Source of the DNA: UBA3210 sp963653535
GTDB taxonomy: Bacteria; Bacillota_I; Bacilli_A; RFN20; CAG-449
Reading direction: 5' to 3'
Assembly: GCA_963653535.1 (NCBI GenBank)
Contig: CAVJWU010000002.1
Location: forward strand, 1 to 64,000
Length of the DNA stretch: 64,000 bases
The number at the start of each line of letters is the position of its first letter. The first letter of the stretch is position 1. The notes under the pieces are model-generated. The model was not told the origin of the DNA. It saw nothing but the letters and a program-made list of their open reading frames with translations, and did not search any database. The position numbers were made by a program, and so were the translations under genes. This document shows, piece by piece, positions 1-7,527 of this stretch.

Positions 1-201
1 TAATGAAGGATCTTTATTATAAATAAATGGAATAGAAGAAACTAACGTTTTATCAACAAAAAAAGAATAATAACTTCCTATATAAATTAAATAAAGCAAA
101 ATTAAGCTCGTTAAAAAAATTAAACCAAAAAGTAATAATTTATTAAAATAAAACTTTTTGATAGAAATTAATTTACTTGAAGCTTGTGTTATTTTGTTCA
201 T
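1..201 (-). CDS. Membrane protein, N-terminal fragment (gene runs off the window)
   Basis: Only the first 67 codons are inside the window; the frame is open to base 1. The ATG at 201 is preceded by AAGGAAC. The fragment has a short polar, lysine-rich N-terminus, one strongly hydrophobic segment at about residues 22-45, and then a probably extracytoplasmic stretch. The family is not recognised. It could be the first helix of a transporter permease or of an anchored enzyme. It starts downstream of the jet-operon terminator, so it is probably a separate transcript. Confidence 0.6.
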   Translation of the reverse strand, partial: MNKITQASSKLISIKKFYFNKLLLFGLIFLTSLILLYLIYIGSYYSFFVDKTLVSSIPFIYNKDPSL

Positions 202-310
202 ATAAATTTAGTTCCTTATACTTACATTATACCAAAGAAAAAAAATAAAGATAGATACGATTTATTTTAAACAAATAGAATTTTAAGCGCTTTCATAAAA
301 TAGTCAAAAT

Positions 311-359
311 AAAAAGCATATAACCGATTTTTTCGAAAATCAATTTATATGCTTTTTTT
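311..359 (-). terminator. Rho-independent terminator ending the jet operon
   Basis: Long AT-rich hairpin with arms AAAAAGCATATAA and TTATATGCTTTTT and T-runs on both sides, 13 bases past the stop of the 372-821 gene. Because this closes the operon, a jetD gene cannot simply follow on the same transcript. Confidence 0.8.
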
Positions 360-371
360 ATTTCCTAAATT

Positions 372-821
372 TTAGAAATCATCATCATATTTTTTCATCT
401 TTTTCTTTTTCTTAGGATGGAAAATGATGAAGCATGGGAGCCATAATATTCCATAAAGAGTAAAAGCAAACCATGAAGCGGTAATGATGTTATTTACATA
501 AAATTCATTAGTAGGTGCAATATTTGTTAATCCTTTAACAATTAATGAATGCATTGCTCCAATTGGTACTTGAATATACGCGATAGCTAAATAAACTCCA
601 TTCGCGATTGTATTTCCTCCAGTAAAGAAATTCTTTAAGAAAGAAATATTATTAATTAAAAATGCTAAAAAGTAAATAATGAAAGGTAGAAAGAAGATAC
701 TTGCTAAAATACTTCTTTTCTTTGCAGTTAATAATGTTAAAAATATTAAAACAATAAAAGTTATTACAAAGGCAATTATTAACCAAGTTCCATCTAATTC
801 GAATAAATTAATATCTAACAT
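372..821 (-). CDS. Four-helix membrane protein in the jetABC operon
   Basis: Predicted product of 149 residues, starting at the ATG at 821, which has AGGAGA at good spacing; an upstream TTG in the same frame has no support. Hydrophobic segments lie at about residues 14-34, 38-58, 75-95 and 115-135. The tail is very basic (a run of lysines) and then ends in aspartates. No domain is recognised. It begins about 55 bases after the jetC stop, with no terminator between, so it is the fourth gene of the jet operon, in the position where JetD is usually encoded. A membrane partner or anchor of the SMC complex is possible, but this is inference from position only. Confidence 0.75.
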   Translation of the reverse strand: MLDINLFELDGTWLIIAFVITFIVLIFLTLLTAKKRSILASIFFLPFIIYFLAFLINNISFLKNFFTGGNTIANGVYLAIAYIQVPIGAMHSLIVKGLTNIAPTNEFYVNNIITASWFAFTLYGILWLPCFIIFHPKKKKKMKKYDDDF

Positions 822-875
822 AGTATTATCTCCTTTCTTTAACAATAATATAAATTGACAAAATATACAATGAAA

Positions 876-3800
876 TTATTTTTTAATTACGAAAGAATCA
901 ACTTGTGAACGGTTGTTTTGACGTGAGACAAGTAATGTTTTATCAACAATATTCGCTAAATCAGCGACTTTTTCACTTGGTGCAGAAAGAATTACTTGTA
1001 AGCCAAAATTCTTTAAAATCTTAATTGATTCAACAATACGTGTTGCATCCATTTTTGAGAAAGCTTCATCAAATATAACTAAACGAATAGCGTTGCTCGA
1101 TGATCCTTGTTGTCTAATACGATAAAGTTGACTAAATGAAGCTAAGATTGAAACATAGAATGGTGTTTGAGTTTCACCACCTGATTGTTTCTTAATATTC
1201 TTTGCAAGAGAATAAGCTTTACCTTCACCTTTTTTAACGAGCATATCAAACATTAAATATGTACGATAATCAGTAAATTTTTCAACATTTTGAGCTAAGA
1301 CAGAATTTTGATCGTTAGTTGATGAAACATCACCAATCAGTTTGAATAAGGAATTCATAACGTCTTGATATTTTTCAAAATATGCATTTTCATCATCACC
1401 ACATTGAATTAATAAATTATCAGTAATCATATCATAATATTCACGATATTGTGGTGCTGGAGTAACTGTGAAAGTATATGAGTCATTTCCGAATTTAGCA
1501 TCTTTTAATGCTTCATTTAAATCATCAATTTGTGTTCTAACTGTTTCAATTGCTGTTTTGAGTTGGAAGATAAAATCATCTTTAAATTCTTTTGTTGCAT
1601 TCGCGTAAGCTGAAGCAATCTTATCTTGATATTCAGGTAATTTAACATCACGGAGAAGTGTTAATTCATTATCAAAGTCATCATTAGTTTCTTTTGTCGT
1701 ATCATATGATAACTTATAAGTTAAGCAATATTCCCTTCTTAATTCACTTAAAGCATTAAATAATGAACGCTTTTTATTTTGTGAACGGATGAATAAATCT
1801 TCATATTCTGATCGAATTGCAACTAGTCCCCTGCCACTTGCAAGTTCTTCATTAAATTTAGGTAAAGCAACGGAAGAAACAAATTCTTCATCAAATGAAG
1901 TTTTAATTTCATCTAAGATTTGATTTGAAGATTGAATTTGCGTAGGTATTTTTTCTTCTTGAATAATACGGATTGATTCTTCTAACTTACCTTTTTCTAA
2001 GATTAAGTTTTGTTTATCTTCTTCTAAATTTTTGACATCACTTTCAATATGAGCGATCTTACCTTCGATTGAAGAAATTTCAATCGAACCAGTATTCTCT
2101 AATTCTTCTTTATAACGTTTAACATTTTCATTTAATGAATCAAGCGTAGAAGCATTTTCTAAAATCATTGTCGCTGTTTCAACTTCGTTTGATGAAAGAA
2201 TGTCTAAAGAATTAACTAAAGTTAATGCAGTATTTAAAGTTTTTAAAACATTTAAAATCTTTTCGTTTTGTTCAACTTCTAATTTCTTCGCTCTCTTAAG
2301 TTCATCAGAAATCTTTCTACCCATTAATGGATAACGGTAATTCTTTTCAGGAATGACAAATGAAGCAAAGTTACGATAGCCTTCACATTTAGGAGTAATA
2401 CCGCGACCTGTTTCACGAGCTTCGTGGAATGATTCACATTTAATCATCTTACCGAGTAAGAAATTAGAATAATCACGCGCACCTTGATGAGAAGTAATAA
2501 TTTCTTCTGCAAGAGAATCTTCATCGATTGAAAAATTAGCTTTATGAAGTTTTTCTTGGTCAATTAAACCAGTACGATAATATTGTTGTTTTCTTAAGAT
2601 TTCAGGAAGAATCTTATTCGCAGTTTCATAATATTCGTTATCAACAAACATATTTTGTTTTTGATTACCAACAAAACCTTCAATTGCGTTAACCCAACGA
2701 GGAGTTTTGATATCAACTAAATCAGCAAAGAAAGTAACTGGAACTTGTTTACCATAATAATCAGATAAACGATGTTCTAATTCTCTTCTAATATTGACAA
2801 GTTGTAAATCGTAGTTCTTAGAACCATTGTTCATGTCAGAAACTTGTTGTTTTGCATGAGCATTTTCCATCACTAAATCGGAATATTTACTTCTAATTCT
2901 TGAACCTAATTCAAATACATCTGATTTATATTTAACTAAAGCATCTCTAAAGGAAGTTAATGTTTTATCATCAATTTCTTCTGTATTAGTGAAAACGTTC
3001 TTAAAAGAATTAATGACTTTTAATAATTCTTCACTAGAAGTAATTAAAGTTTCTAATTCGTTTTTATATGAGATATAAGTACGATCATCTTTAATAGATG
3101 AACAAATTGAAATGATTTGATTTGCGGTATTAGAATAATCATTAATATATTTACTTAATTGATTTCTTAATGTGGATAATTGATTTTTAATTTCTTCAAT
3201 TTTCTTTTCTGTCGCAACTTTTTGATTCGCTAATTCATTAGTTAATTGGAAAGCGCCAGAAGAAACTTTTTGAGCAATTAAATTTTCTTTTTGTTTATTT
3301 AAATCAGTAATTTTTTCTTCAAGAGTAACTAGTTCAACGGAAATTTCTTTTAATCTAGTTTCACTTGCAGTTATATCTTTTTGAAAATTCGCGATTGTAT
3401 TTAAATAAACTTGATAAGTAATTCTTTTTGAAATATAAGAAGCGAGGTTTAAATCTTTCTTCTTTTCATTAAATTCATTATAAGCATTTTGAATTTCGAC
3501 TAAGCGAGAAATTTTTTGTTGCATATTGCTCGCTTCAATTTCTAAACGTTTATATTGTTGAATATTATTTCTCATCGAATCAACATTAACTTTATTAGGA
3601 ACATCACAAACATATTCAGTTAAGAATTGTTCAATGTTAGTAATAGGTGTAAAAGAAACAGCTTTTTTAAATAATGAGAAATATTTATCTTTAATATTAC
3701 CGAATTGTTCTTTAATACGTTCTTGATATTGAGCGTTACTATCTGCGAAATAATATTCGCTAGAAGAATAATTCTTAGAGAAATATTCGTTTAATTGTTT

Positions 3801-4244
3801 ATAAGACATTGGTACTTGTAATGAGACGAAATTATTTTCTGGAATCTTATCTTGAAGGATGAAGAAATGATGTTCTTCTGATGAATCTTCAAAAACATCA
3901 AATACAATACCAGTTACAAATGATTTTTCATATGTATCATCATACCATTCTAAAGCGATATATGATGAGAAACGTCCATTTCTTAAATAACGGAAAGAAC
4001 CTTCGCCATCATCACCAATTTCACCTTTTAAATAACCTTTTAAAGTACGGCCAGCTTTTTCAGAAGCAGCTTTATTAAATTGTCTACCTGAAGTATCACC
4101 AAGTAAAACAACTTGCATCGCGTCAATTAAAGTTGATTTACCGGCTGCATTTTGTCCAGTTAAGAAATTGACTTGGTCGATTTCAAAGGTAACATTATAG
4201 AAATAGTGCCAATTGATAATACGGACTTTAACTAATTTTTTCAT
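876..4244 (-). CDS. jetC: JetC-like SMC/MukB-family ATPase (Wadjet/MksB-type)
   Basis: Product of 1122 residues with the head-coil-head layout of an SMC-like ATPase. The N-terminal half-head carries Walker A GQNAAGKST (residues 30-38) after an IINWHYF-type start typical of MukB/JetC proteins. Long charged heptad regions (about 235-420 and 640-830) flank a central non-coil region that would be the hinge. The C-terminal half-head has the signature SGGE (about 1021) and Walker B RLVIFDE (about 1054-1060) followed by a D-loop SKMD. In Wadjet/MksBEF complexes this subunit hydrolyses ATP to extrude DNA loops. All ATPase motifs look intact. The RBS is AGGAGG; the gene starts 10 bases after jetB ends. 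Family assignment is strong; a role in plasmid defence versus chromosome organisation is not decidable from sequence. Confidence 0.85.
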   Translation of the reverse strand: MKKLVKVRIINWHYFYNVTFEIDQVNFLTGQNAAGKSTLIDAMQVVLLGDTSGRQFNKAASEKAGRTLKGYLKGEIGDDGEGSFRYLRNGRFSSYIALEWYDDTYEKSFVTGIVFDVFEDSSEEHHFFILQDKIPENNFVSLQVPMSYKQLNEYFSKNYSSSEYYFADSNAQYQERIKEQFGNIKDKYFSLFKKAVSFTPITNIEQFLTEYVCDVPNKVNVDSMRNNIQQYKRLEIEASNMQQKISRLVEIQNAYNEFNEKKKDLNLASYISKRITYQVYLNTIANFQKDITASETRLKEISVELVTLEEKITDLNKQKENLIAQKVSSGAFQLTNELANQKVATEKKIEEIKNQLSTLRNQLSKYINDYSNTANQIISICSSIKDDRTYISYKNELETLITSSEELLKVINSFKNVFTNTEEIDDKTLTSFRDALVKYKSDVFELGSRIRSKYSDLVMENAHAKQQVSDMNNGSKNYDLQLVNIRRELEHRLSDYYGKQVPVTFFADLVDIKTPRWVNAIEGFVGNQKQNMFVDNEYYETANKILPEILRKQQYYRTGLIDQEKLHKANFSIDEDSLAEEIITSHQGARDYSNFLLGKMIKCESFHEARETGRGITPKCEGYRNFASFVIPEKNYRYPLMGRKISDELKRAKKLEVEQNEKILNVLKTLNTALTLVNSLDILSSNEVETATMILENASTLDSLNENVKRYKEELENTGSIEISSIEGKIAHIESDVKNLEEDKQNLILEKGKLEESIRIIQEEKIPTQIQSSNQILDEIKTSFDEEFVSSVALPKFNEELASGRGLVAIRSEYEDLFIRSQNKKRSLFNALSELRREYCLTYKLSYDTTKETNDDFDNELTLLRDVKLPEYQDKIASAYANATKEFKDDFIFQLKTAIETVRTQIDDLNEALKDAKFGNDSYTFTVTPAPQYREYYDMITDNLLIQCGDDENAYFEKYQDVMNSLFKLIGDVSSTNDQNSVLAQNVEKFTDYRTYLMFDMLVKKGEGKAYSLAKNIKKQSGGETQTPFYVSILASFSQLYRIRQQGSSSNAIRLVIFDEAFSKMDATRIVESIKILKNFGLQVILSAPSEKVADLANIVDKTLLVSRQNNRSQVDSFVIKK

Positions 4245-4254
4245 TGCCTACCTC

Positions 4255-4866
4255 CTATAAAGAATCATCAAATGATGAAACTGCATCAAATATTGCATTA
4301 ATCTTTGTCATATCGATGACATATAGAATAGAAGGAAGAATAACGAATGTTAAACTTCTATCTTTGAATTCACCGCTGACACGAGAGATGATATTGTGGT
4401 TTTCTAAAAATCTGAAAGAAGAAGCTAGTCCAACTGCAGTAGGCTTCTTATCAGGTCTAATTAGACCTTTATCGTTTAATAAACTCAATAATTCAGCAGT
4501 TGTGAAATAAACTTCTTGAGTCATTTCGTTTTTTTCACGTGCTAATTCATATGCATATCTTAATCCATATACAATTAATGAAGTTAAAAAGTCAATTCTA
4601 ACATGGTTTTCTTGGAATTCATTATTGATCATAATAACGCCAAGACGAGAATCTTTTTCAATTGTCCAACCAGAAAATTCTAAATATTCTCTAATCATAT
4701 CGATGTTCTTTTCAATGAATAAATAATCTTTATTAGTCTTCATCATTTTAGAATGGCGATCATAATTTTCTCTTAAAACAAATGATTTTAGCATTAAATT
4801 ATTAACAACATGTGCGAATTCGTCTTTGTCAGAACTTGATAAAAGTAAATATTTTTCTTCGAACAT
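4255..4866 (-). CDS. jetB: JetB/MksE-like kleisin-associated subunit (DUF4194 family)
   Basis: Product of 203 residues resembling the DUF4194 family (JetB/MksE), the small winged-helix KITE subunit that binds the kleisin in Wadjet and MksBEF complexes. It is helical and acidic-basic mixed, with no membrane segment and no catalytic motif. It sits 2 bases after jetA and 10 bases before jetC, the usual A-B-C order. The start at 4866 has GAAAGGA at good distance. Recognition rests on overall family pattern plus gene order, so it is firm as a group of three. Confidence 0.8.
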   Translation of the reverse strand: MFEEKYLLLSSSDKDEFAHVVNNLMLKSFVLRENYDRHSKMMKTNKDYLFIEKNIDMIREYLEFSGWTIEKDSRLGVIMINNEFQENHVRIDFLTSLIVYGLRYAYELAREKNEMTQEVYFTTAELLSLLNDKGLIRPDKKPTAVGLASSFRFLENHNIISRVSGEFKDRSLTFVILPSILYVIDMTKINAIFDAVSSFDDSL

Positions 4867-4868
4867 AA

Positions 4869-6302
4869 TTAATCCTTTCTTCTAACATATTGATAGTTAG
4901 GCATTTCATATTTTTCTTCTTTTGTAAGATATTCGACGTCACTAGGACGAACAAAATCATAGAAAGATGTTCTTGAATCAGCTTTAACTGTACCTAAAAT
5001 TACCATAATAAAATCTTCAACTGATTTAACTGGAATCTTCTTAACATCGATTTCATCTTCGTCTTTAAAAGCATTAGCCATGAAATCCATGATTTTTTCA
5101 TCACTATAAGCATCCATGATTTGAAGAAGAGATTGCATTAAGCCTTCATTAGCTTCTTGTTCAAAATCATCAATAGCCATTGGTTCACCTTCAAATCTTT
5201 CATTTCTACGATAAGGTTTAGTTAATGAATCGGAATCAATATAACCTTGTTGATAGAATAATAAAGAATTATTAACATCTTTAACGATATTTTGATAACC
5301 ATTTGCTTCACCATTAATAACTTTCGCTAACGACAAGAAAATTGTTTCAAGTTTTCCTTTAATCGTTTTATCAGAATTATTTAAATAGATGACTTTTTCA
5401 GTTGTTGCTTTTGTATAATTAGATTGAGCTTTATCAATATCACCCATCTCTTCTGTCAATTTGTTATATGTATCTTGAATGTAGTTAATTTTCTTAATTA
5501 CATCACTTTGTGCTTCTTCTTTTGTTTTTAAAGTAGAATTTAATACTAAAGCTTGCGAAACAATTTTATTAAATACTTCTTCAGTATTTAACCATCTCTT
5601 TAAGATACTAGAAATTGGTCCATTATATAAAATGATTGAATCATTAGTTTTTAATGGATGGTAAATTGGATCAACAACATCTTCACGTGCAATATCAAAG
5701 TGTTGATTTAATACTTCATTAGGCGAAAACATATTCGCGAGTTGCTTATGGAATACACGAATTGAATGATCTAGTTTAGTAACTTCAAGTTCTAGATCAC
5801 GAGTTTTATTGACTGCATTAACTAAAGCACGATACATGTAATCAGATTGATTTTCATCTTCATATTGTAAATCTGCATAAGTTGAACGAACATTTGAAAC
5901 ATATTGAGTTTCATTATCAGAGACAAATTCATAAACAATCTTAAGCATGCTCATTGAATATGAAGGAATTAAAATATATTCAACACCGGTTTTAATATCT
6001 TGATCAAGAATAATCCAACCAGTGTCAACTAGTCTTTTAACAATTAAATTATATTTGCCTTGTAAAGTAGGTTCATATATAAGAGATTTATCATCATCAT
6101 AATCTTCTTCTTCGATAATCAAGTTTTTGACTAAACCTTCACCGCGATTCTTAAGCAAATCTAAAAAATCACTTTTACGAATACGGTTGTGATATAAAGT
6201 TAAGCAATCATAAAGAGTAACAATCGCTAATCCATAGATATTTTTATTTTTGCTTGATAAAATCGAGAAAAAATTATCTGGAATTTTATTAAATAAATTC
6301 AT
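4869..6302 (-). CDS. jetA: JetA-family kleisin-like subunit (DUF5716/JetA)
   Basis: Product of 477 residues. The N-terminus (start NLFNKIPDNFFSILSS, then KNKNIYG) is typical of the JetA/DUF5716 family annotated in Wadjet loci. The N-terminal 130 residues look like winged-helix domains, the middle is a long helical region (about 165-340), and the C-terminal part ends in another small domain. In the complex this subunit bridges the JetC heads as the kleisin. It is the first gene of the operon, read from a promoter with TTGTTA and TATAAT boxes, with a GGGGAGG ribosome site directly ahead of the ATG. Confidence 0.78.
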   Translation of the reverse strand: MNLFNKIPDNFFSILSSKNKNIYGLAIVTLYDCLTLYHNRIRKSDFLDLLKNRGEGLVKNLIIEEEDYDDDKSLIYEPTLQGKYNLIVKRLVDTGWIILDQDIKTGVEYILIPSYSMSMLKIVYEFVSDNETQYVSNVRSTYADLQYEDENQSDYMYRALVNAVNKTRDLELEVTKLDHSIRVFHKQLANMFSPNEVLNQHFDIAREDVVDPIYHPLKTNDSIILYNGPISSILKRWLNTEEVFNKIVSQALVLNSTLKTKEEAQSDVIKKINYIQDTYNKLTEEMGDIDKAQSNYTKATTEKVIYLNNSDKTIKGKLETIFLSLAKVINGEANGYQNIVKDVNNSLLFYQQGYIDSDSLTKPYRRNERFEGEPMAIDDFEQEANEGLMQSLLQIMDAYSDEKIMDFMANAFKDEDEIDVKKIPVKSVEDFIMVILGTVKADSRTSFYDFVRPSDVEYLTKEEKYEMPNYQYVRRKD

Positions 6303-6320
6303 TAACTTCCTCCCCTAGTA

Positions 6321-6383
6321 GTTATAAAATTTCTATAACATTCAATATAGTAATATTATATATTACTAATAGAAAATTAACAA
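6321..6383 (-). promoter_or_regulatory. jetABC promoter with two palindromic operator candidates
   Basis: -35 TTGTTA (6383-6378) and -10 TATAAT (6360-6355) are 17 bases apart. A palindrome with 9-base arms TAGTAATAT/ATATTACTA and a 3-base loop (6348-6368) covers the -10 box. A second, imperfect palindrome with outer arms GTTATA/TATAAC (6321-6339) lies just downstream, between promoter and RBS. Two dyads at these positions look like repressor sites; no regulator gene is linked to the operon. Confidence 0.6.
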
Positions 6384-6393
6384 ATAAAAATAC

Positions 6394-6420
6394 TAAAAAA
6401 AGCGCGATAATTTCGCGCTT
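6394..6420 (-). terminator. Terminator after plsC
   Basis: GC-rich stem AAGCGCGA/TCGCGCTT followed by a T-run on the minus strand. It separates the plsC transcript from the jet operon. Confidence 0.85.
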
Positions 6421-6453
6421 AGAAATAACATAAATTGTTAAAGGATATATAAT

Positions 6454-7191
6454 TTATTTTTGGCTTAGATTTTTAAAATATTGAACTTTTTCATCAATCA
6501 TATTTTGTACAATTGAACTTACTTCACTACTTGATTTATCTTTATAGAATTCGTAATCAAGAGGCTTAAAGAAATGGATATAAATAGGATATTTTTTCTT
6601 TAAAGGAGTATGTTTATTAAGTACTTCTCCTGTTCCATAAATTGCACAAGGAACAATCTTTTTTTGATTATTCATCGGATATTTAAAAGCTCCTGCTTTA
6701 AATTCATTTAATTTAAAATCTTTATCTTTAGATCTAGTTCCTTCAGGGAAAATAATATAACGAATATTTTTTACTTTCATATCTTCAGAAAGAGATTTCA
6801 TGACTTTAATTTCTTGACGTAAATTATCTCTTTCTAAGAAATAGCCTTCTAAAGCTAAGACAAGTTTACCAATTTCTGGAACTTTATTTAATTCATCTTT
6901 AGCCACATATGCAATAGGATCTTCAAAGATGTTAAAGAAAACTACTGCATCTACTAAAGATTGATGATTTGGAGTAATTAAATAAGAATCATCGCTAGGT
7001 AAATTTTCTTTTCCTGAAACGATAAGATCCATATGAAGATAACGAGTTAATTTTTTTGCTTCTTTTTGGATATAATAATATCTTAATAAACGAGATTCTT
7101 TCATCGATTTTTTAAAATCGAAAACGCAATAAAAGAATAATCTAAATATTATACCTAAACTTTTAATAACATATCCTATAACTTTAAACAT
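6454..7191 (-). CDS. plsC: 1-acyl-sn-glycerol-3-phosphate acyltransferase (PlsC family)
   Basis: Product of 245 residues with the acyltransferase block I NHQSLVD (HX4D catalytic pair, about residue 85) and block III FPEGTRS (about residue 150). It adds the second acyl chain to lysophosphatidate at the membrane, following PlsX/PlsY; plsY is at 29121. A hydrophobic, basic N-terminus (about 1-25) suits membrane association. It is 3 bases after the upstream OB-fold gene and has a poor RBS of its own, so it is probably translationally coupled. It is closed by the terminator at 6394. Confidence 0.85.
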   Translation of the reverse strand: MFKVIGYVIKSLGIIFRLFFYCVFDFKKSMKESRLLRYYYIQKEAKKLTRYLHMDLIVSGKENLPSDDSYLITPNHQSLVDAVVFFNIFEDPIAYVAKDELNKVPEIGKLVLALEGYFLERDNLRQEIKVMKSLSEDMKVKNIRYIIFPEGTRSKDKDFKLNEFKAGAFKYPMNNQKKIVPCAIYGTGEVLNKHTPLKKKYPIYIHFFKPLDYEFYKDKSSSEVSSIVQNMIDEKVQYFKNLSQK

Positions 7192-7194
7192 ATT

Positions 7195-7464
7195 TTATTT
7201 TTTTCCTATACCTACAATTGTTTCGACGATAACAAATGGCTTGTCATCAACTTCTTCAATCCGTCCTTTAATCGCGACTAATGCGCCGGCATCAAAATAA
7301 AACAAATCCCCTTTATTCGTTTTATTCCATGTCATTAAAGGAATAAGATCAGTTTCTTTTTTTTCATAAAGAGGCATATACCCTCTTTCGACTTCTAATA
7401 GTCTAAAGTTTTTTTCATGTTCAACTTTTGAAAGAACACCGATTAAGTTTACCGAATTTAGCAT
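7195..7464 (-). CDS. Small OB-fold protein, SSB-like
   Basis: Product of 89 residues. The start MLNSVNLIGVL, a central LIPLMTWN strand and a KGRIEEVDDKPFVIVETI end match the strand pattern of a single-stranded-DNA-binding OB fold. It lacks the long acidic tail of a replicative SSB and is shorter than even the SSB core, so it is more likely a PriB- or SSB-paralogue-like protein. The RBS AGGAGG is strong and a TATAAT-like box lies about 40 bases upstream. It is paired with plsC without obvious functional reason. Function is not established; the fold call is moderate. Confidence 0.55.
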   Translation of the reverse strand: MLNSVNLIGVLSKVEHEKNFRLLEVERGYMPLYEKKETDLIPLMTWNKTNKGDLFYFDAGALVAIKGRIEEVDDKPFVIVETIVGIGKK

Positions 7465-7527
7465 GCTTAGTACCTCCTAATATATAATTATACATTATAT
7501 TTCAGAAGAAAAATCCTAAGTTTGCCC

